A stretch of DNA of 64,000 bases from Seison nebaliae (taxonomy: Eukaryota; Rotifera; Pararotatoria; Seisonacea; Seisonidae). Shown in pieces: positions 39,111 to 52,353 of the stretch. Location: positions 94,276-158,275 of the forward strand of contig JALJEE010001081.1 of NCBI GenBank assembly GCA_023231475.1, given 5' to 3'. The notes under the pieces are model-generated. The model did not search any database. It was not told where the DNA came from and saw nothing but the letters and a program-made list of their open reading frames with translations. Made by a program: the position numbers and the translations under genes. The number at the start of each line of letters is the position of its first letter. The stretch's first letter is position 1.

Positions 39111-42100
39111 TTAAACCACTTGCCGAGTAAGTTGTGCGAATTTTTCTTTCGTATTCTCGATCGATTCCAATTTCGCCTTTCCGTTCATTGTTGGTGGCGA
39201 CCGTTTAGAGGAATTGGATGAGATGTTAAGTATCTGTCCATCTTGTTTAGTTGAAGAAATCAAATCGTCATTACTCCCATCTTTATGATCCCAACACTTT
39301 CCATTGACGAGAGCGGTTGGAAAAGAAACATTCGATTTTTTGAAATATTTATGAAAATCGATATTATCGTTCTCATTCGATTGTTTCTCATTCAATCCCG
39401 ATGATGTATCAATCGCCACCAAACTATTATTACTATCGGAATTATTGGAGAATGGATTTTTTGACACAATGTCAACACAACTCGTACTACTGGAACGACG
39501 ACTGGATAATTGTGACGATGGAAATTTTGAATTTTCAATATTATTCGAATAATCCATTTGTTGGAGCATCATTCTCCGATTCATCTCCGTCAATTCCATT
39601 TCTTGATATGATCCAGTTGAATTCATATCGAGGAATGAGGGGGGATGTGTCAACGAAGAAATCATTTGATCTCCACCATTCGATTCATCGGAAATATCAC
39701 AATCGTTTGAAATGAAAGAATTGTCTTTAATTCCATTTTCCCTCATTCGTTTCCTAATTCCAAATAAATCATCCGAATCATCCATTGGATCCTTCTTCGA
39801 ATTCTTTCCATTAATATTTGGAATAATATTTGAATTCCTTTTCAATTTCTTTTTCAATGAATGATGATCTGTGTCTAATTTCCGTTTAGTGTTCGTGAGT
39901 GATGGAACGATTCGACAAGTTGATTTTAATGTGGTCACTTTATCTGGTTCGACTTTATTTTTCATTAAAATCGTCCGCAAAGAACTCAATTGTTTTTTCG
40001 ATGATGGATTTGATGATGGTTTCGTTGAAGTGATTGTGGAGGTGATGGTGGTGGTGGGAGGGAGGATGTTGGATGACATTGGAGGAGATAAATAAGTTGA
40101 GAAGAGATTGACTGATGGTTTGTTGAAGGATTCGTTCGATTTCGTGAATTTATTAAATTCCTGATTTTCTGATGATTCACCGTTATGAATATTGACAAGT
40201 AATGACGTTTCATAAAGGATTTCGAAGGATTGTTGTGAATGTGATGGTAGAGATGAATCTAAGACAATCGAATTGAAATAATCGATGGAATTCTTCTGCA
40301 ATTCGAAGAGAATTTTCGATAATTGTTCGACGATAATTCCGTCGAGTAATGTCGAACAGGATAATTGAATGATTCGTTTCTCGTATTTCAAGAGAAGAGT
40401 ATGAGCTTCCTTCGAACATGCCAAACGATGAAGAATGGATGTGCATCTCATCAAAATATCTGATGTTGTTCCACCTCTAATTGCGAATCGATCCGAACTC
40501 ATTTCACTTTTCGATGGAGAAATTCGTAAATTATTTGAATTTTCGTTCTGAGAAATCATTTCACATAATCGTTCGAAATCTTCAAGAATCGAAAGAATCA
40601 CATGAATAAAATTACGGAATTTCATAAGAACGAAACAATAATCGATATTCTCTTTTAACAATTCCGAAATGAGAATGACACACAACTCCTTCACAATCAC
40701 ATGTTTCTTCGATGGGACATTCCAAACGAATGAATGGGCGTCATGTGCAATTATTGTGGAGGAGTGATTCATTTCCATTCCACTCAATCGACAAGAGAGA
40801 ACATGAAGAAAACGAGCGAGTTGAACGAACGAGAATTGATTAATCAAAATCGACACATTCTCTTTATGAATCGTTAACAACATCAGACATTCCAATGCCA
40901 TCGATGAAATGGTGAGTGGTGAAGCGATTGATAATTCACATAAATTCTTGTGAAGTAATTGAATTTGTCGATTGTATTTCTGAAGTTGAAGACGATCTTG
41001 ATGAAGATTTTGTGTCAAATTTCTCCGTTTCGCACCGGAAGTAACTGCCAATTGTTTGAGTTGTTCCTGTGCGGAAAAAATGGATTGATTGAGAAGACTA
41101 ATTTGTCTCTTGATCTCAATTAACATTCGATGTTTCTTTGTATAATCACGATGACGATAACTCATATTATCATACAAATCGATAAACGGATCTTCCGGTT
41201 CATTTCGATTAAAACGATATCCATTCGACCATAAAGAATTGTTGACAGGATCGATCGCCATTGACGATTCACTGCACGCACAATGCACGAGAAGTTCCAA
41301 AAGTTGTATAACGTCATCATAATCGAAAATTGAATTATGTAAATCGATATATCGACCAATATTGGAACAAATGACGAAAGTGGAATGATGAGCGAAAAGA
41401 AAAGTTGAATAAATTGAATGATTTTTTCGAAATATTTCAAACGAATTCAAATTCATCAATTGACAAATTAACGCCAATAAATCACCATTCTCGCCCATCA
41501 TCCTCTGATATGTGTCAATGAAAGTGATGGATCGAATGATATTGATGATGGTAAATAATCGATGATTTATAATCGATAATTTCATATATTTCAATTGTTT
41601 CATCTTCTCACGATCAGTTGCAAAGATGGAAGAATAGAATTCGTTGTCAATAATCGAGAAACGATCGATATGTTCTTGTCTATCAACATATTCTATCTCA
41701 CCATTCCATCGATCGATTACTTCTTTCAATTCATTCATCTCAATTTGATTCTTCTTCAATTTTAATTCATCGTCACTCATCGATTTCCCTGTCAACATCG
41801 ATTTCAATAAAATGTTCTTATCTGTCGATTCGTTCAATTGATGGAAATATTCCCTTTTCATCGTTAATCGATTATTGATACGATAAAGTTGAATGAAAAG
41901 ATTCTTCTCTTTTTCATTCAAATATGTCCGTCCGAAATAACGACGAATTTGACTCAAATAAAATTGTTCATTCATTATCTCTTTGTTCGAATAATTTGAA
42001 TTTGTGGAAGGAGACACTTTAGCGGAGACGGAAGTCATTCCTGTTCGTATTTCTAATTTCAAATTCGATTCAACTAATTCATTCGTCGATTGTTGTGCAT

Positions 42101-45100
42101 CGACAATCGTATGATAAGCGATCGGTCGATAAATGAGTGAGGGATCATATTCAATCGATTTCTCATATTTCTTAACATCTTTCGAATAAATTTTTCGTCG
42201 TTTCTTCGTGTTCAGTTCCAGAAGGAGATTTTGTGGCATGAAACGTTTCCTGTCTGAAAAACACGCCGAATAATGATCAGTTGATCGATTCAAATAAATC
42301 GGTTGCTCATTCTTCTCTTTCATCGATCTATAAATTTCATCATCATTATCATTATCATCATCATTATCATCATCATCATCATCATCGAAATTTTCTAATT
42401 TTTTAAATAATTTTTCATCTGATTTATTCGATGGAGAATTGTCGTCTGATAAGAAATATTTGATACAATCATGACAATGATGGATGAGGAGAGAGAGAAT
42501 AATTTTCATATCATCAACCGAAATGAATTTCTCACAATTAATCAAATCGTTAATCGGTAAACTCTCGTCGGAGAGAAGAACATTCAAATAATCGAACGCC
42601 CAAGAACAGTCGGTGGGAATTCCACTTTTCATCGACATAATTATTCGATCAACATCAATGAACATTTTCGATGGGGAAATACATGTGCTCGTTCCAATAG
42701 TCGACGACGACGTCGATTGAAGTCGTGCTCCAGCTCCATTATTATTCGATGATGATGACGATGAAGAATAATAATTTAAATTATTATGATTAATTTCAAA
42801 TGATGTCGAATCAGATGTCGAAGCTACGAAAGATGATGATCCTGATAAATTACTGTTGTTGTTATTGTTGTTATTGTTATTGATGTTAGTGGAACTGGAT
42901 TTTTGGAGTGAATTCGAACCGAAAAGTGAGTGAGTAGAATTTTGTCTATTTCGATTCTTCCTCAAACTCATCGTCGAAGTTGTTTGAGAGAGATTTGTAT
43001 TGGAATTTGAACAATTCGAATCATTATCGGTGTGATGATTGAGAGATTGATGATGTTCGATAGCTGGTATGTAAAATTTGAAGGAATTTTGATTTTGTCT
43101 CTTCTCTCGATGTCTCAACAATTTCGAATGATGAGAAATACGGAAAAGTTTCTGAATTTTGTGCAATGGCCAATGTTGAGATGAAGATTCGTTCAATAAA
43201 TCAGCAACGGATATTTTCGATGGGAAGCCATCGTCGATTTTATTTTTTATCAACGATCGACAATATTGAGAAGAATTTGGACACATCGTCGTCATCATTA
43301 ATTCAGGATAAATTTGTCTTTCCGTATTATATTTTTCATATGCGGATTTCGCTTCCGACCATTTGTTGGGAAAGGAATGAAATAATCGATTGGCATTATG
43401 AAGGAGTGAAGAGAGGAAAATATGAGCTGATGCTTCCGGTGTCGATAAATCTGGAAGGAATTGTTTATTTCTCAAATACATCGGTAATTCTTTCAACGAC
43501 GAATAAATTGATGTTGTCTTCTTATTCTCTATCAATTCTTTTCGTTTCACTTTCTCATCCATGTCCATCGAAGATCTTCTACTTGTTAATGATGATAACG
43601 GCATTGGTGAACGTTCATTTGTTCCATCGTAGGAATTTTGTCCATTCTCCATTTTGAGTTGACGAGAAGAAAAATTTATTTCCTTTTGTTCGTCAAAAGT
43701 CTCCCTAGAATTGGAGAAGTAAAAAAAAATCGGTTAGATCTTATCGAGAAATGATAATGATAATGATAATTTATGAAAAATTTTCTCAAATCGTCCTACT
43801 AATTTTAATGAAGGTGAAACGAAAAATTTGTTTGAATTCCAATCAAAAATTCGATGGCGATCGAAGTAATAGCCGTTTCAAATCAATCAATCGAAAGCTA
43901 ATACTTTCAATACGACCATCAAACGATTAGCGCTTAATAAGTGCATTTTTTGTGCACTTAAAATTATTCGAATGGAAATATTAAGCAAATGTCATCAAAC
44001 TTAATTTCTTATGATGTAATATGAGAGAAGAATGAAAAATAATTATCTTACTAACTTATTGGGTGATGGTGGAGTGTGTTGTTGTTGTTGTTGTGTCAAT
44101 GTCATTTTTCCTCCCAACATATTCTCCTTATTATTCTGCAACACATTCTCCATTATCTTTTCGTTGTAAATCAAAGCGTTATTGTTGTTGCAATTGTTGT
44201 TGTTGTTGTTGTTGTTGTTATTGTTATTGGCAGTTGGAGAATGATCATTGATTTTTTTATCAATCAAATTTGAATTTATAAAATTTGATGATGATTTTAA
44301 TGTTGTTGTTGGACAATTATCATTGTAAATTGTTGTTGTTATTATTTGAGATTTTAGTGGTGGCAACATGACGTTGGGAGTGGATATAGATAGAACGAAT
44401 GGATGAACGAGATCAGAACCATTACTGACGGGAATGGATGACGTAGAAATGACTGATGTTGTTGATTGATGATAAGGAATCGAGTGATTAATGGGAAGAT
44501 GATTATTAAGGATGTTCGAATCGACATTTTTGGATGAATCGACAATATCTTCTCTCATCGACACGTCAGTCGAATGGAGAAGTGAATCGTCTTCTGTTTT
44601 TATTGAATCGTCAAATATATTCGAATTACTTCTCCATGAATCATTCATAATCGATGATTGTTGTTGTTTCTGTTGTTGTTGTTGATCTTCTAATTTTAAT
44701 GGTTCGTCTTTTATCTGATGTTCCTGATATCCCGTCAATGAACTCGTCACATTAATAGAAGAGGAAATAGATAATTGTTTATTAGACGTAGTCACTGTTG
44801 TTGTTATTATTGTTGTATTTTTCAATGATGATGTTGATGAAACTTTCCTGGATGAAGTATCTCGACTTTTACTCAAACTTTTGACAGTTGTCGACGACGT
44901 GACATTATCAGACATCTGAGTTGAATTAAGACGTTCACTCTCCAATTTGGTTTGTGCTCGTTTCTCCCTTTTTTCCTTCCGAGCTTTAATCTCATCAGCG
45001 ATCACATTTAACGTCTTGGCTGGATCTTCTCCATTTCTCGCGTTCTTATATTCATGATGAATGAGATATCGTAAATAATTCTTTTTGACGGTTGTGGCGG

Positions 45101-47708
45101 CACTGGCGGATGATCCAATTTCTAATTGTGTAGCGATTTCTCGCCATTGACGATTGTTATTGACAGCAAAACATCCACCACGATTAATGACATTCTTGTA
45201 CAATTTATAAATATCAAAATTATGTTTGTTGACTTGTGGACAACATTTGACCTCTTGTCCACGTTCTATCCAAACTTCGACGACTTGTTCGACGAATGTC
45301 GGTCGATCTTCCTCATCTCCCATTTTCAATAAAACATTTTTTATCTCCAAATTCACTTTACTCTCCTCGTCTTTCTTTCGATGATGTGGCGTTGGATCCA
45401 AATCCGCTGCTGTAAAAATACTTCGACCACCAGAAGATGTTGTGGTGGTTGTTGTGGAAGATCGATGAATTGGTGTCGATTCACTCACACTCACACTCGT
45501 CACAATTGACGGTATGGCAGATGTTGTTGTTGTTGTTATTGTAGTGGTGGCAGTGGATGTATTAACCGAAACGGAAATCGATGATCGACTTTTGATAGTT
45601 CGATGATTTCTCGAATTTTTCGTAGAGCGAATTTGACCATTCGTAGTAGTGACGGTGGACGGGAGATGATTATTTGGAGATGAATGTGATGGTAATTGGG
45701 AATAAGAGATCTGATTCACCATCTCATTCTTCTCATTATCGATTATTGATGGTTTATTGTTGATGGTATGGGAATTTTTTTCAGAACCGTCATGAACGGT
45801 TTTCGTCGAATGATTCAGTGGATTGTCGTCTGATGCATTGATTGTTGTCGATGAATTGATGGGAGGTGAAATGAGAGATGATGGTGAAGAAATCATTTGA
45901 TTCGATAATTGTTCATTAATCTGGAATTGTTGGAATTGGTGCCATTGTTGTTGTTGTTGTTGATATTGGGAGGATGGTGGGTGGAGATTATGTGAAGAAA
46001 TAGATTGTTGATAAATATGATTAGAAGTTGGAAGATGATTAATTTGACTGGTGACGGAAATGAGATGAGCTGATGTGATCGGTTGAATAGATTGTGAAAT
46101 GGAGATATTTCTCATTTGAAATTCTTGTGGAGGCAAATATTGTCGAGGGACATTCAACGGCAATTGATTGATTGAGGGCGAGGATACATTCCTCAAATTA
46201 TCTACAATTATATTATTATTCTTATTCTCCATCGATATCGATCGTTTATTCTCATTTTCATTCGTCGAATACGATTGAACATATTGTTGCTCTACCGACT
46301 GTTGTTGTTGTTGTTGTTGTTGTTGTTGACGTTGTATATTTTGTAAATGTTGTTGTTGTTGAAGTGAATGTTGTTGTTGTTGTTGTTGTTGTTGTTGATG
46401 ATGATTTTGTTGATGATGATGAGGTGAAGTGACTGCATAAGAGTTGGGAGTGGAAATGATGGAATTTGAGGAGGAGATTGAAAGAGGATTGATAATATAA
46501 TTGGATTGTTGATAACCGTCAAGCAGATATGGATTCCATTGATTGAGATTGGTGGAATTCATAGTTTGTGTAGATGATGACGGTATAGTTAATATGGGCA
46601 TAGAATACGTTATTTTCGACGGATAAGTTGACATCGAATTGGAGATGGTAAAGGAATGTGGAGGATTGATGTGTTTAGGCGATTGTTGTTGAAGAAACAC
46701 ATTGTTCATATTCACCGGAAGAACATTCTCTGTCGACGTGACAACGAGAGGAGGAAGTGTTGACTGATATTGTTCGGCTGGAATCGGAATCGATTGGACA
46801 TTCTTCTTCTGCTCACCAACACCAACAACATTCCCCACATTATTTACGTGGGAAGATAATGTTTGTGGAAGAGAAACGAAAGTATTATTAATAATTTGTC
46901 CGAATTGATTAATCGCATTATTTGTATTCGTATTTACTGCATTCATCGATCGACTCTTCTCCAACTGATTCTGATTGTAAAGTTGTTGTTGTTGATTATT
47001 GTTGTTATTGTTGTTGTTGTTGTTGTTGTTGTTAGATGCGTCTAATATGGTGGGTTGATTAGTTATTAGATTTTGATAAAGATATGGTTGATTATTCAAT
47101 TGTTGATTCATTATCATCGACGTCTGATGTTGATTAGGAGTATTTAACAATTGATCGTTTGACGATAAATGAGAGAGGAAACGATTTGCTTGTTGCATCA
47201 ATTGTGGTTGCATTCCTCCAACATTCTCAAACACATGACTCGTTTGTATCGATTGAACATGTCCCGCCACACTTGTCATTTGTTGTTGTTGTATCTTCTG
47301 TTGTTGTTGTTGTTGTTGTTGTTGAAGATGGAATTGTGCTGAAGATTGTGGTGACATGACTTGATGTGATGGAGAGAAGAGATTGAATTGATTCGAAGTG
47401 AATTGTTCAGGCGAAATCTGAACTAATGGTTGTGATATCATATGAGAATATTGTTGTATATTTCTCTGTTGTTGTTGTTGTTGGTGGTGGTGATGATGTT
47501 GTTGTTGTTGAAGTTGATGTGTTTGATATTGTTGAGAGTACAATTGTTGTTGTTGTTGTTGTTGATGATGATGATGATGTTGTTGTTGTTGAAGATGATT
47601 TGGTGATTGTTGTGGTGAGAATTGCGGTGGTTGTTGTTGTTGTAAATCGACATGGTTCCGACAAGTCTCCGACGATGAACTGTTAATCATCGCACCATTA
47701 TCGGGCAT
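39111..47708 (-). CDS. osa: Osa/ARID1: ARID subunit of the BAF (SWI/SNF) chromatin remodeller
   Basis: Two exons, 47708-44056 and 43704-39111, joined across a 351-nt intron (GTTAGTAAG...TCTAG), give about 2748 aa, close to Drosophila Osa. Exon 1 is dominated by poly-Q, poly-N and poly-H tracts and carries the ARID at about 796-895 (VNKHNFDIYKLYKNVINRGG, QWREIATQLEIG, KKNYLRYLIHHEYKNARNGE), whose spacing is ARID1-type. Exon 2 contains a divergent BAF250_C-like region beginning about residue 1564 (SMKSGIPTDCSWAFDYLNVLL). If exon 2 were a separate gene it would start at 43652, but its frame is open back to a good acceptor and matches the exon 1 donor phase, so I join them. ARID1 recruits the BAF complex to DNA. 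An acceptor-like TTTTAG lies 15 nt upstream of the ATG. Further 5' exons cannot be excluded. Confidence 0.87.
42350..42390. repeat. (ATC)n tract coding poly-Asp in Osa
   Basis: On the minus strand this trinucleotide tract encodes an Asp-rich stretch of the Osa C-terminal exon. Confidence 0.8.
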
Positions 47709-49471
47709 TTTCCGATCGATCCACTAAAATTTTTCTTCTGCTAATTTTGTTAAATGTTTTCTTCGGTTTCTTCAAATCGTTCAGATGATCATTCAACATA
47801 ACGAGGATTCGATTATTCATCGAAATTCCGAATATTCCAACGAAAATCGTTGCTCGAAATAAACCTTTCTTTTCTTCTCGTCCCGTTAATCAGAATCGTC
47901 TACTAATAATAAAAAGAAATTAACAATAAACATTTACTTATTAATATCAGAATGTTGAGAAAGTTTGAAAAAAAAAATTAGGAAATTTCAAACACTTGAA
48001 ATAATATCGTTAAGTTGTGTCGTCTCTCTCGACGAAGTAGAGGGGAAACATATGAGGAAATTCCGATCAATTGTTCTTATACGTCCACATAAAATACGAT
48101 TATACACAAGAAAAACGTAAATACTTTCTTAATTGAATTAATTCTCTTGAATTTCTTCAAATTCCATCCATCCTCTCCACTATATCATATATTTTCCCAA
48201 TTTCATTCAGTTCCTAATTATCATTAATTTATCTTCAAAATATCCTCAAAAAAATTTCCATTTCATTATCTGCACAATTTCGTGTACAAAAAAGAGATTT
48301 CAAAAATCCACATCAGGTTAATGGAAAATTGTGATCCTGTTCTCGTCCTCCTCCGACTCCGATTCTGAAAGAAGAATGGAAATTTCATTGATGGAAAATT
48401 TGGTCATGTGACGGAATTAGGAAACCGCAATAATTCGTCGAACGATGTTGATGGATCGCTAAAGAGAGAGAGAGAGGGGGGAGAGATGGCTTTCTTTTAT
48501 GTTTTTCAAAGAATAAACAAATGAGAGAATTTTTGTGGAATTGTTCTACATATCATTAAAAGAATTACACATTACACCGAACACATATGGAACGAGAAAG
48601 AAGGACGAGAAGAAATTCTCTCAATAGGTCATCATGAATGCTCATTAATTTCCTTTTCATTCACTCCAATTCTCTTCCACATACATCTACTATTTTTTCC
48701 TCTCTAATTACAACGATATTCACACCAAAAATGGGAGATACAAAATGTATCTCAATTCCAGTTAATCAAACTGAAAAAAAAATGGAAATTTAAAAATTGA
48801 CATTTAATCGATTCCATCAAACAATAGCGAATGGATTGGATCGATGGTATTTGGTATTTGGAGATGTTTTTCAACGCTTGTCAATTACGTGTCAATTGCT
48901 CGTCAAACACATCATTCTCGGAAGCATAAATGAGGAATATGAACGGATTGTGTCTGAGAGTTGGTGAGTGAGTTGACCTTGTGAGAAAGGAGATAAGAAC
49001 TAATTCATAAAATACACTAATATGTGCGTCTACGTACGAGGGGGAGAGACTCATCATGATTGGGAGGAAAGACGAAGAAATAATTGTTTTATCTCATAGC
49101 ACGATTTGGTTAGGGATCGTGCAAACCTGTCAGTATGTATTCGTATGTTGGTAACATGAGCATGTTCTATATGAATGGTAGTAATAGTGGATGTATTTCT
49201 TCCAATACATATGTATTCAATTCAATTCAGTTTATTAAAGAAACACTATAGCTCCTTCCAATTCACTTACGATATTAGCAATTGGAAGATTTTTCTCCCA
49301 ACCAACTGCCGATGGAATAATATACGTAGTTGTATGTATGGTGCTGTTGAGTCGGGTTCGTTCCATTTCGAACGAAATGTAGAGAATCTATGTCATAAAC
49401 AGATCATTATTCTATAGGTTATATGTCAACATTATGCAACATACACACAGATATACTCTTATGTGGATGGA

Positions 49472-49522
49472 AGTGCGGAGAAATTGTTTGGTGCGCTTGC
49501 GCACATGGACATTCTCCGCGCT
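49472..49522. other. GC-rich nested hairpin
   Basis: Outer stem GCGGAGAA (49475-49482) pairs with TTCTCCGC (49512-49519), extendable to 11 pairs with one G-U. An inner perfect hairpin GTGCGC-TT-GCGCAC (49491-49504) lies in the loop. It stands out in an AT-rich surrounding. Function unknown. Confidence 0.45.
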
Positions 49523-49933
49523 ACACTCGGGCCGAAATGTATGAAATAAAAATTTTATCTTTAACTATTCTAAAGGAATATTGTATGATATACAGTCGAG
49601 TATGAGGGTTGATGTATGAGCTGATTATTATTATTAAGTAGGAAATTAAAAAGAATTTATATTCCATCCGTCGTCACAGTAACATGATGGAGAGATCGGA
49701 TCTTCTCTTATCATCTTCCTTCTCTTTACGAGGAGGAGGATGTGGACAAGAATAACTAGAATTGTTCTTCCTTTTCATCAATTCAATTCGATTCGATTCA
49801 ATCGCTTACACACATATACCGTTTATGGGAGAATGATAACATACAATGACATAAGAGCATGTGGGGAAAGTTTGGGGGGAATTTCAACAGTTTTTTACAT
49901 AAGTCATTTGTGTGAGCGAAGTGGAGGAGAGTG

Positions 49934-49968
49934 AATGAAAGAAAGAAAGAAAGAAGGAAAGAAGGAAT
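49934..49968. repeat. (GAAA)n microsatellite
   Basis: Tandem GAAA units with GGAA variants. Confidence 0.85.
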
Positions 49969-49987
49969 GAAATGGAATTGTCGTTCA

Positions 49988-50007
49988 TCTCTCTCTCTCT
50001 CTCTCTC
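49988..50007. repeat. (CT)n microsatellite
   Basis: About ten CT units. Confidence 0.9.
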
Positions 50008-50688
50008 GCCACCTTATTCATTGTTATACAACAATTTACGTAATTTAATGCAGTCTATGTCTATGTGGAAGAAAGTTAAAATGTCGATCAATTCTCTTCT
50101 TTCCTTCAATTTCTCCTTCAAACATCTTTCGACTCTCCTCCTCTACTCCGAATAATTAGGTATAGATGAAAGAAGAACTCTTTTCTCAACTTCAGTTTGA
50201 GTGAGAGGGAAGACGTGAAGAACATACGTAAACGATCATCATATACGATCATGAGTGGAAGGAGAATCATAATTCACATATATCCAATATCGTTTCAATT
50301 ATTACATAAAATTTAATTTCCAGTTCATTCCAGACAGATGCCGTTCACGACTTTCTCATCTCACCATCATTCTACTCTCAATCAGTTAGTAATTTTATTC
50401 TCTTCCAATTGCACCATTGCCAACATCACCGACCGGGAACAACAAGAATGATAACCATCATGATGGTGATGTTAATCGTTGATGGCAGACTGCAATGCTG
50501 CAAAAATATTTACATTAACAATTATATAATCTAGAAAGATTTTATTAAGAATGATGTTGTTCTTGTTGTTGATGTTGGTGATGGTGGTGATGATGGTGTT
50601 GGTGAAAGAGGAAGAAGAAGACAAAATTACTATTCATTTCTATTCATTATTTTCATTTGTATAAATTGATGCGGGAGAATATATCATC

Positions 50689-50689
<1 letters not shown>

Positions 50690-50725
<36 letters not shown>

Positions 50726-50739
50726 ACATACACACACAA
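50690..50739. repeat. (CA)n microsatellite
   Basis: Long CA run with a few interruptions. It is the longest dinucleotide repeat in the window. Confidence 0.92.
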
Positions 50740-51220
50740 TAAAATTCTCATCATTTGGACGTATGTCAACTTATTTCTTTTATTTGTCATTTCGTCAAAA
50801 TATATCATCATCATCGTCATCGTGATTATGATGGATATCTGATGTAGATTCTACAGCCGATCGATCGCTCAACTTTTCGCTCAATCGAAGGAATATATTT
50901 TTCTCGCCTTCTACATACACGGACGGAGCAATTCCCATTCATCACTCACATAAACACACACTGCCACACACATAATGTCCATTCAATCGTTCGTCCACTG
51001 CCATACAAGGGAACATGTATGTATAGGTGGTTGTGTTGATAATAAGAAACATTTATTATTTCTTTCATCCTCTTACCTTTCCATTTGGCCATTATCCGTG
51101 GAAAGATCAGAAATTAAAGAGAAATATATCGTTTTCTCTCCGTGTGTATCTTTTCCTGTCCTCTCTCCTGTGAAGGAAAGAGAAATAAATACAATTTCTT
51201 TCTTTAATTTATTTATTAAT

Positions 51221-51482
51221 TCAAATTTCAAATAACATCACTGAAGATATATGATCAGTCTTCCTAATTACAGTCAACATTTGAGGAATATATTCAACAT
51301 CAGTCGCTGAGGCACTCTCCAATTTCATCATCCCAGAAAACAGAAAGTTTTGGCCTTCGTTTTTCTTTATTTCTTTCTCCCAAATGAACCTCGTTCTCAA
51401 CCCACCCGCCCAATACCTGTACACATTTTCTAGCAGTTTCAATCAACCTCCCTTCAAATGCATTCGTCCAATCGACACTCCT
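51221..51482 (-). other. Possible spliced minus-strand coding segment
   Basis: A 66-nt segment (51482-51417) is flanked by CAATAG and GTATTG and encodes RSVDWTNAFEGRLIETARKC plus two residues. It can be joined in phase to 51316-51221, which ends in TGA. No start exon, no homology and an atypical donor for this window (GTA rather than GTT) make it weak. It may be a terminal fragment of an unknown gene or chance. Confidence 0.18.
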
Positions 51483-52353
51483 CTATTGGAAGTGCATGCT
51501 ACTTAACTGTGTCGACGTCTACAACTTACTAAAATTATTTCCTTCCTCAATCATTCATGTTTATGTACTTCCACCATATACTGTATATTAGTGAATATGT
51601 ACAAATAAGTGAATGTTACTGTGTAGGTGTATGTAGAATGATAGGTCCAAATGAGAACATATACAAACATACAATACTGTATATTTCATTTTATACTGCA
51701 ACAACCGAACAGAGATAACATTATTATTTCCCCCACACATCAAATTATTATTATCCCTTTTAACCTTTTATCGTTTTTTTCTCTTGTGACTCTCATTTCG
51801 TTTCTAGTACAATAATCTCCTTAAATTTATTAGTCCTCATCATCATTCAACTTCTTGTCTTTTTAATCGAACAAACGACGAATGTTAATCGTCTCATCTT
51901 CCTCTACCATTCCTACTGCGTATCATTATTTCCTTCCTTCAATCAAATGCATTTTGTCTGATTGTGGAAATGTCTTATCGACATTTCTGCAAACTATATC
52001 AATCGAAAAAGAGATGAAAATGTGCAACTTAACTAAACTACTTAACCAAATAAGTACAAAAAGGAAAATGAAGAAAATTGTAAAAATTTTTAAATTATAA
52101 AAATTCCCAATTTTCAAATATTTGGCTTTATATTTCACATTAACATAAAATGAAAAAATTTTAATATCTTCACACAACTATTCCTAAATTTAGCGACATG
52201 CTAAAAGTCTCATGAGAAAAAACTTAAAAATTTTTAAATAAGAAACTTGAACTTTTTCGAGAAATTTGAAATTTGATGATTTTTATGAAATTGAGGAACT
52301 AGATGAAAATAAAATAGAAATAGTGTCATGTTCTGCCTACATTATCCGTTACT

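Larger units (their letters stand above)
47709..52353. other. Long region upstream of Osa without a firm gene
   Basis: About 4.6 kb with no recognisable coding sequence. It holds several microsatellites (49934-49968, 49988-50007, 50570-50610, 50690-50739), a GC-rich nested hairpin (49472-49522) and a low-confidence spliced open frame on the minus strand (51221-51482). The right part is downstream of IDH3A; the left part should contain the Osa promoter. Confidence 0.55.

Noticed and set aside
43652-43652. Treating the 1513-codon frame (39111-43652) as a separate gene with its own ATG
   Set aside because: The frame is open upstream to a strong TCTAG acceptor in phase with the GTTAGT donor of the ARID exon, and it contains BAF250_C-like sequence expected in the same protein.
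46172-47686. Poly-Val, poly-Thr and poly-Asn frames on both strands inside Osa
   Set aside because: Alternative frames of CAG/CAA repeats that encode poly-Q in Osa.
49340-49360. GGGTTCGTTCC resembling a tRNA T-loop B box
   Set aside because: The B-box position requiring A/G is T, and no matching acceptor or anticodon stems surround it.
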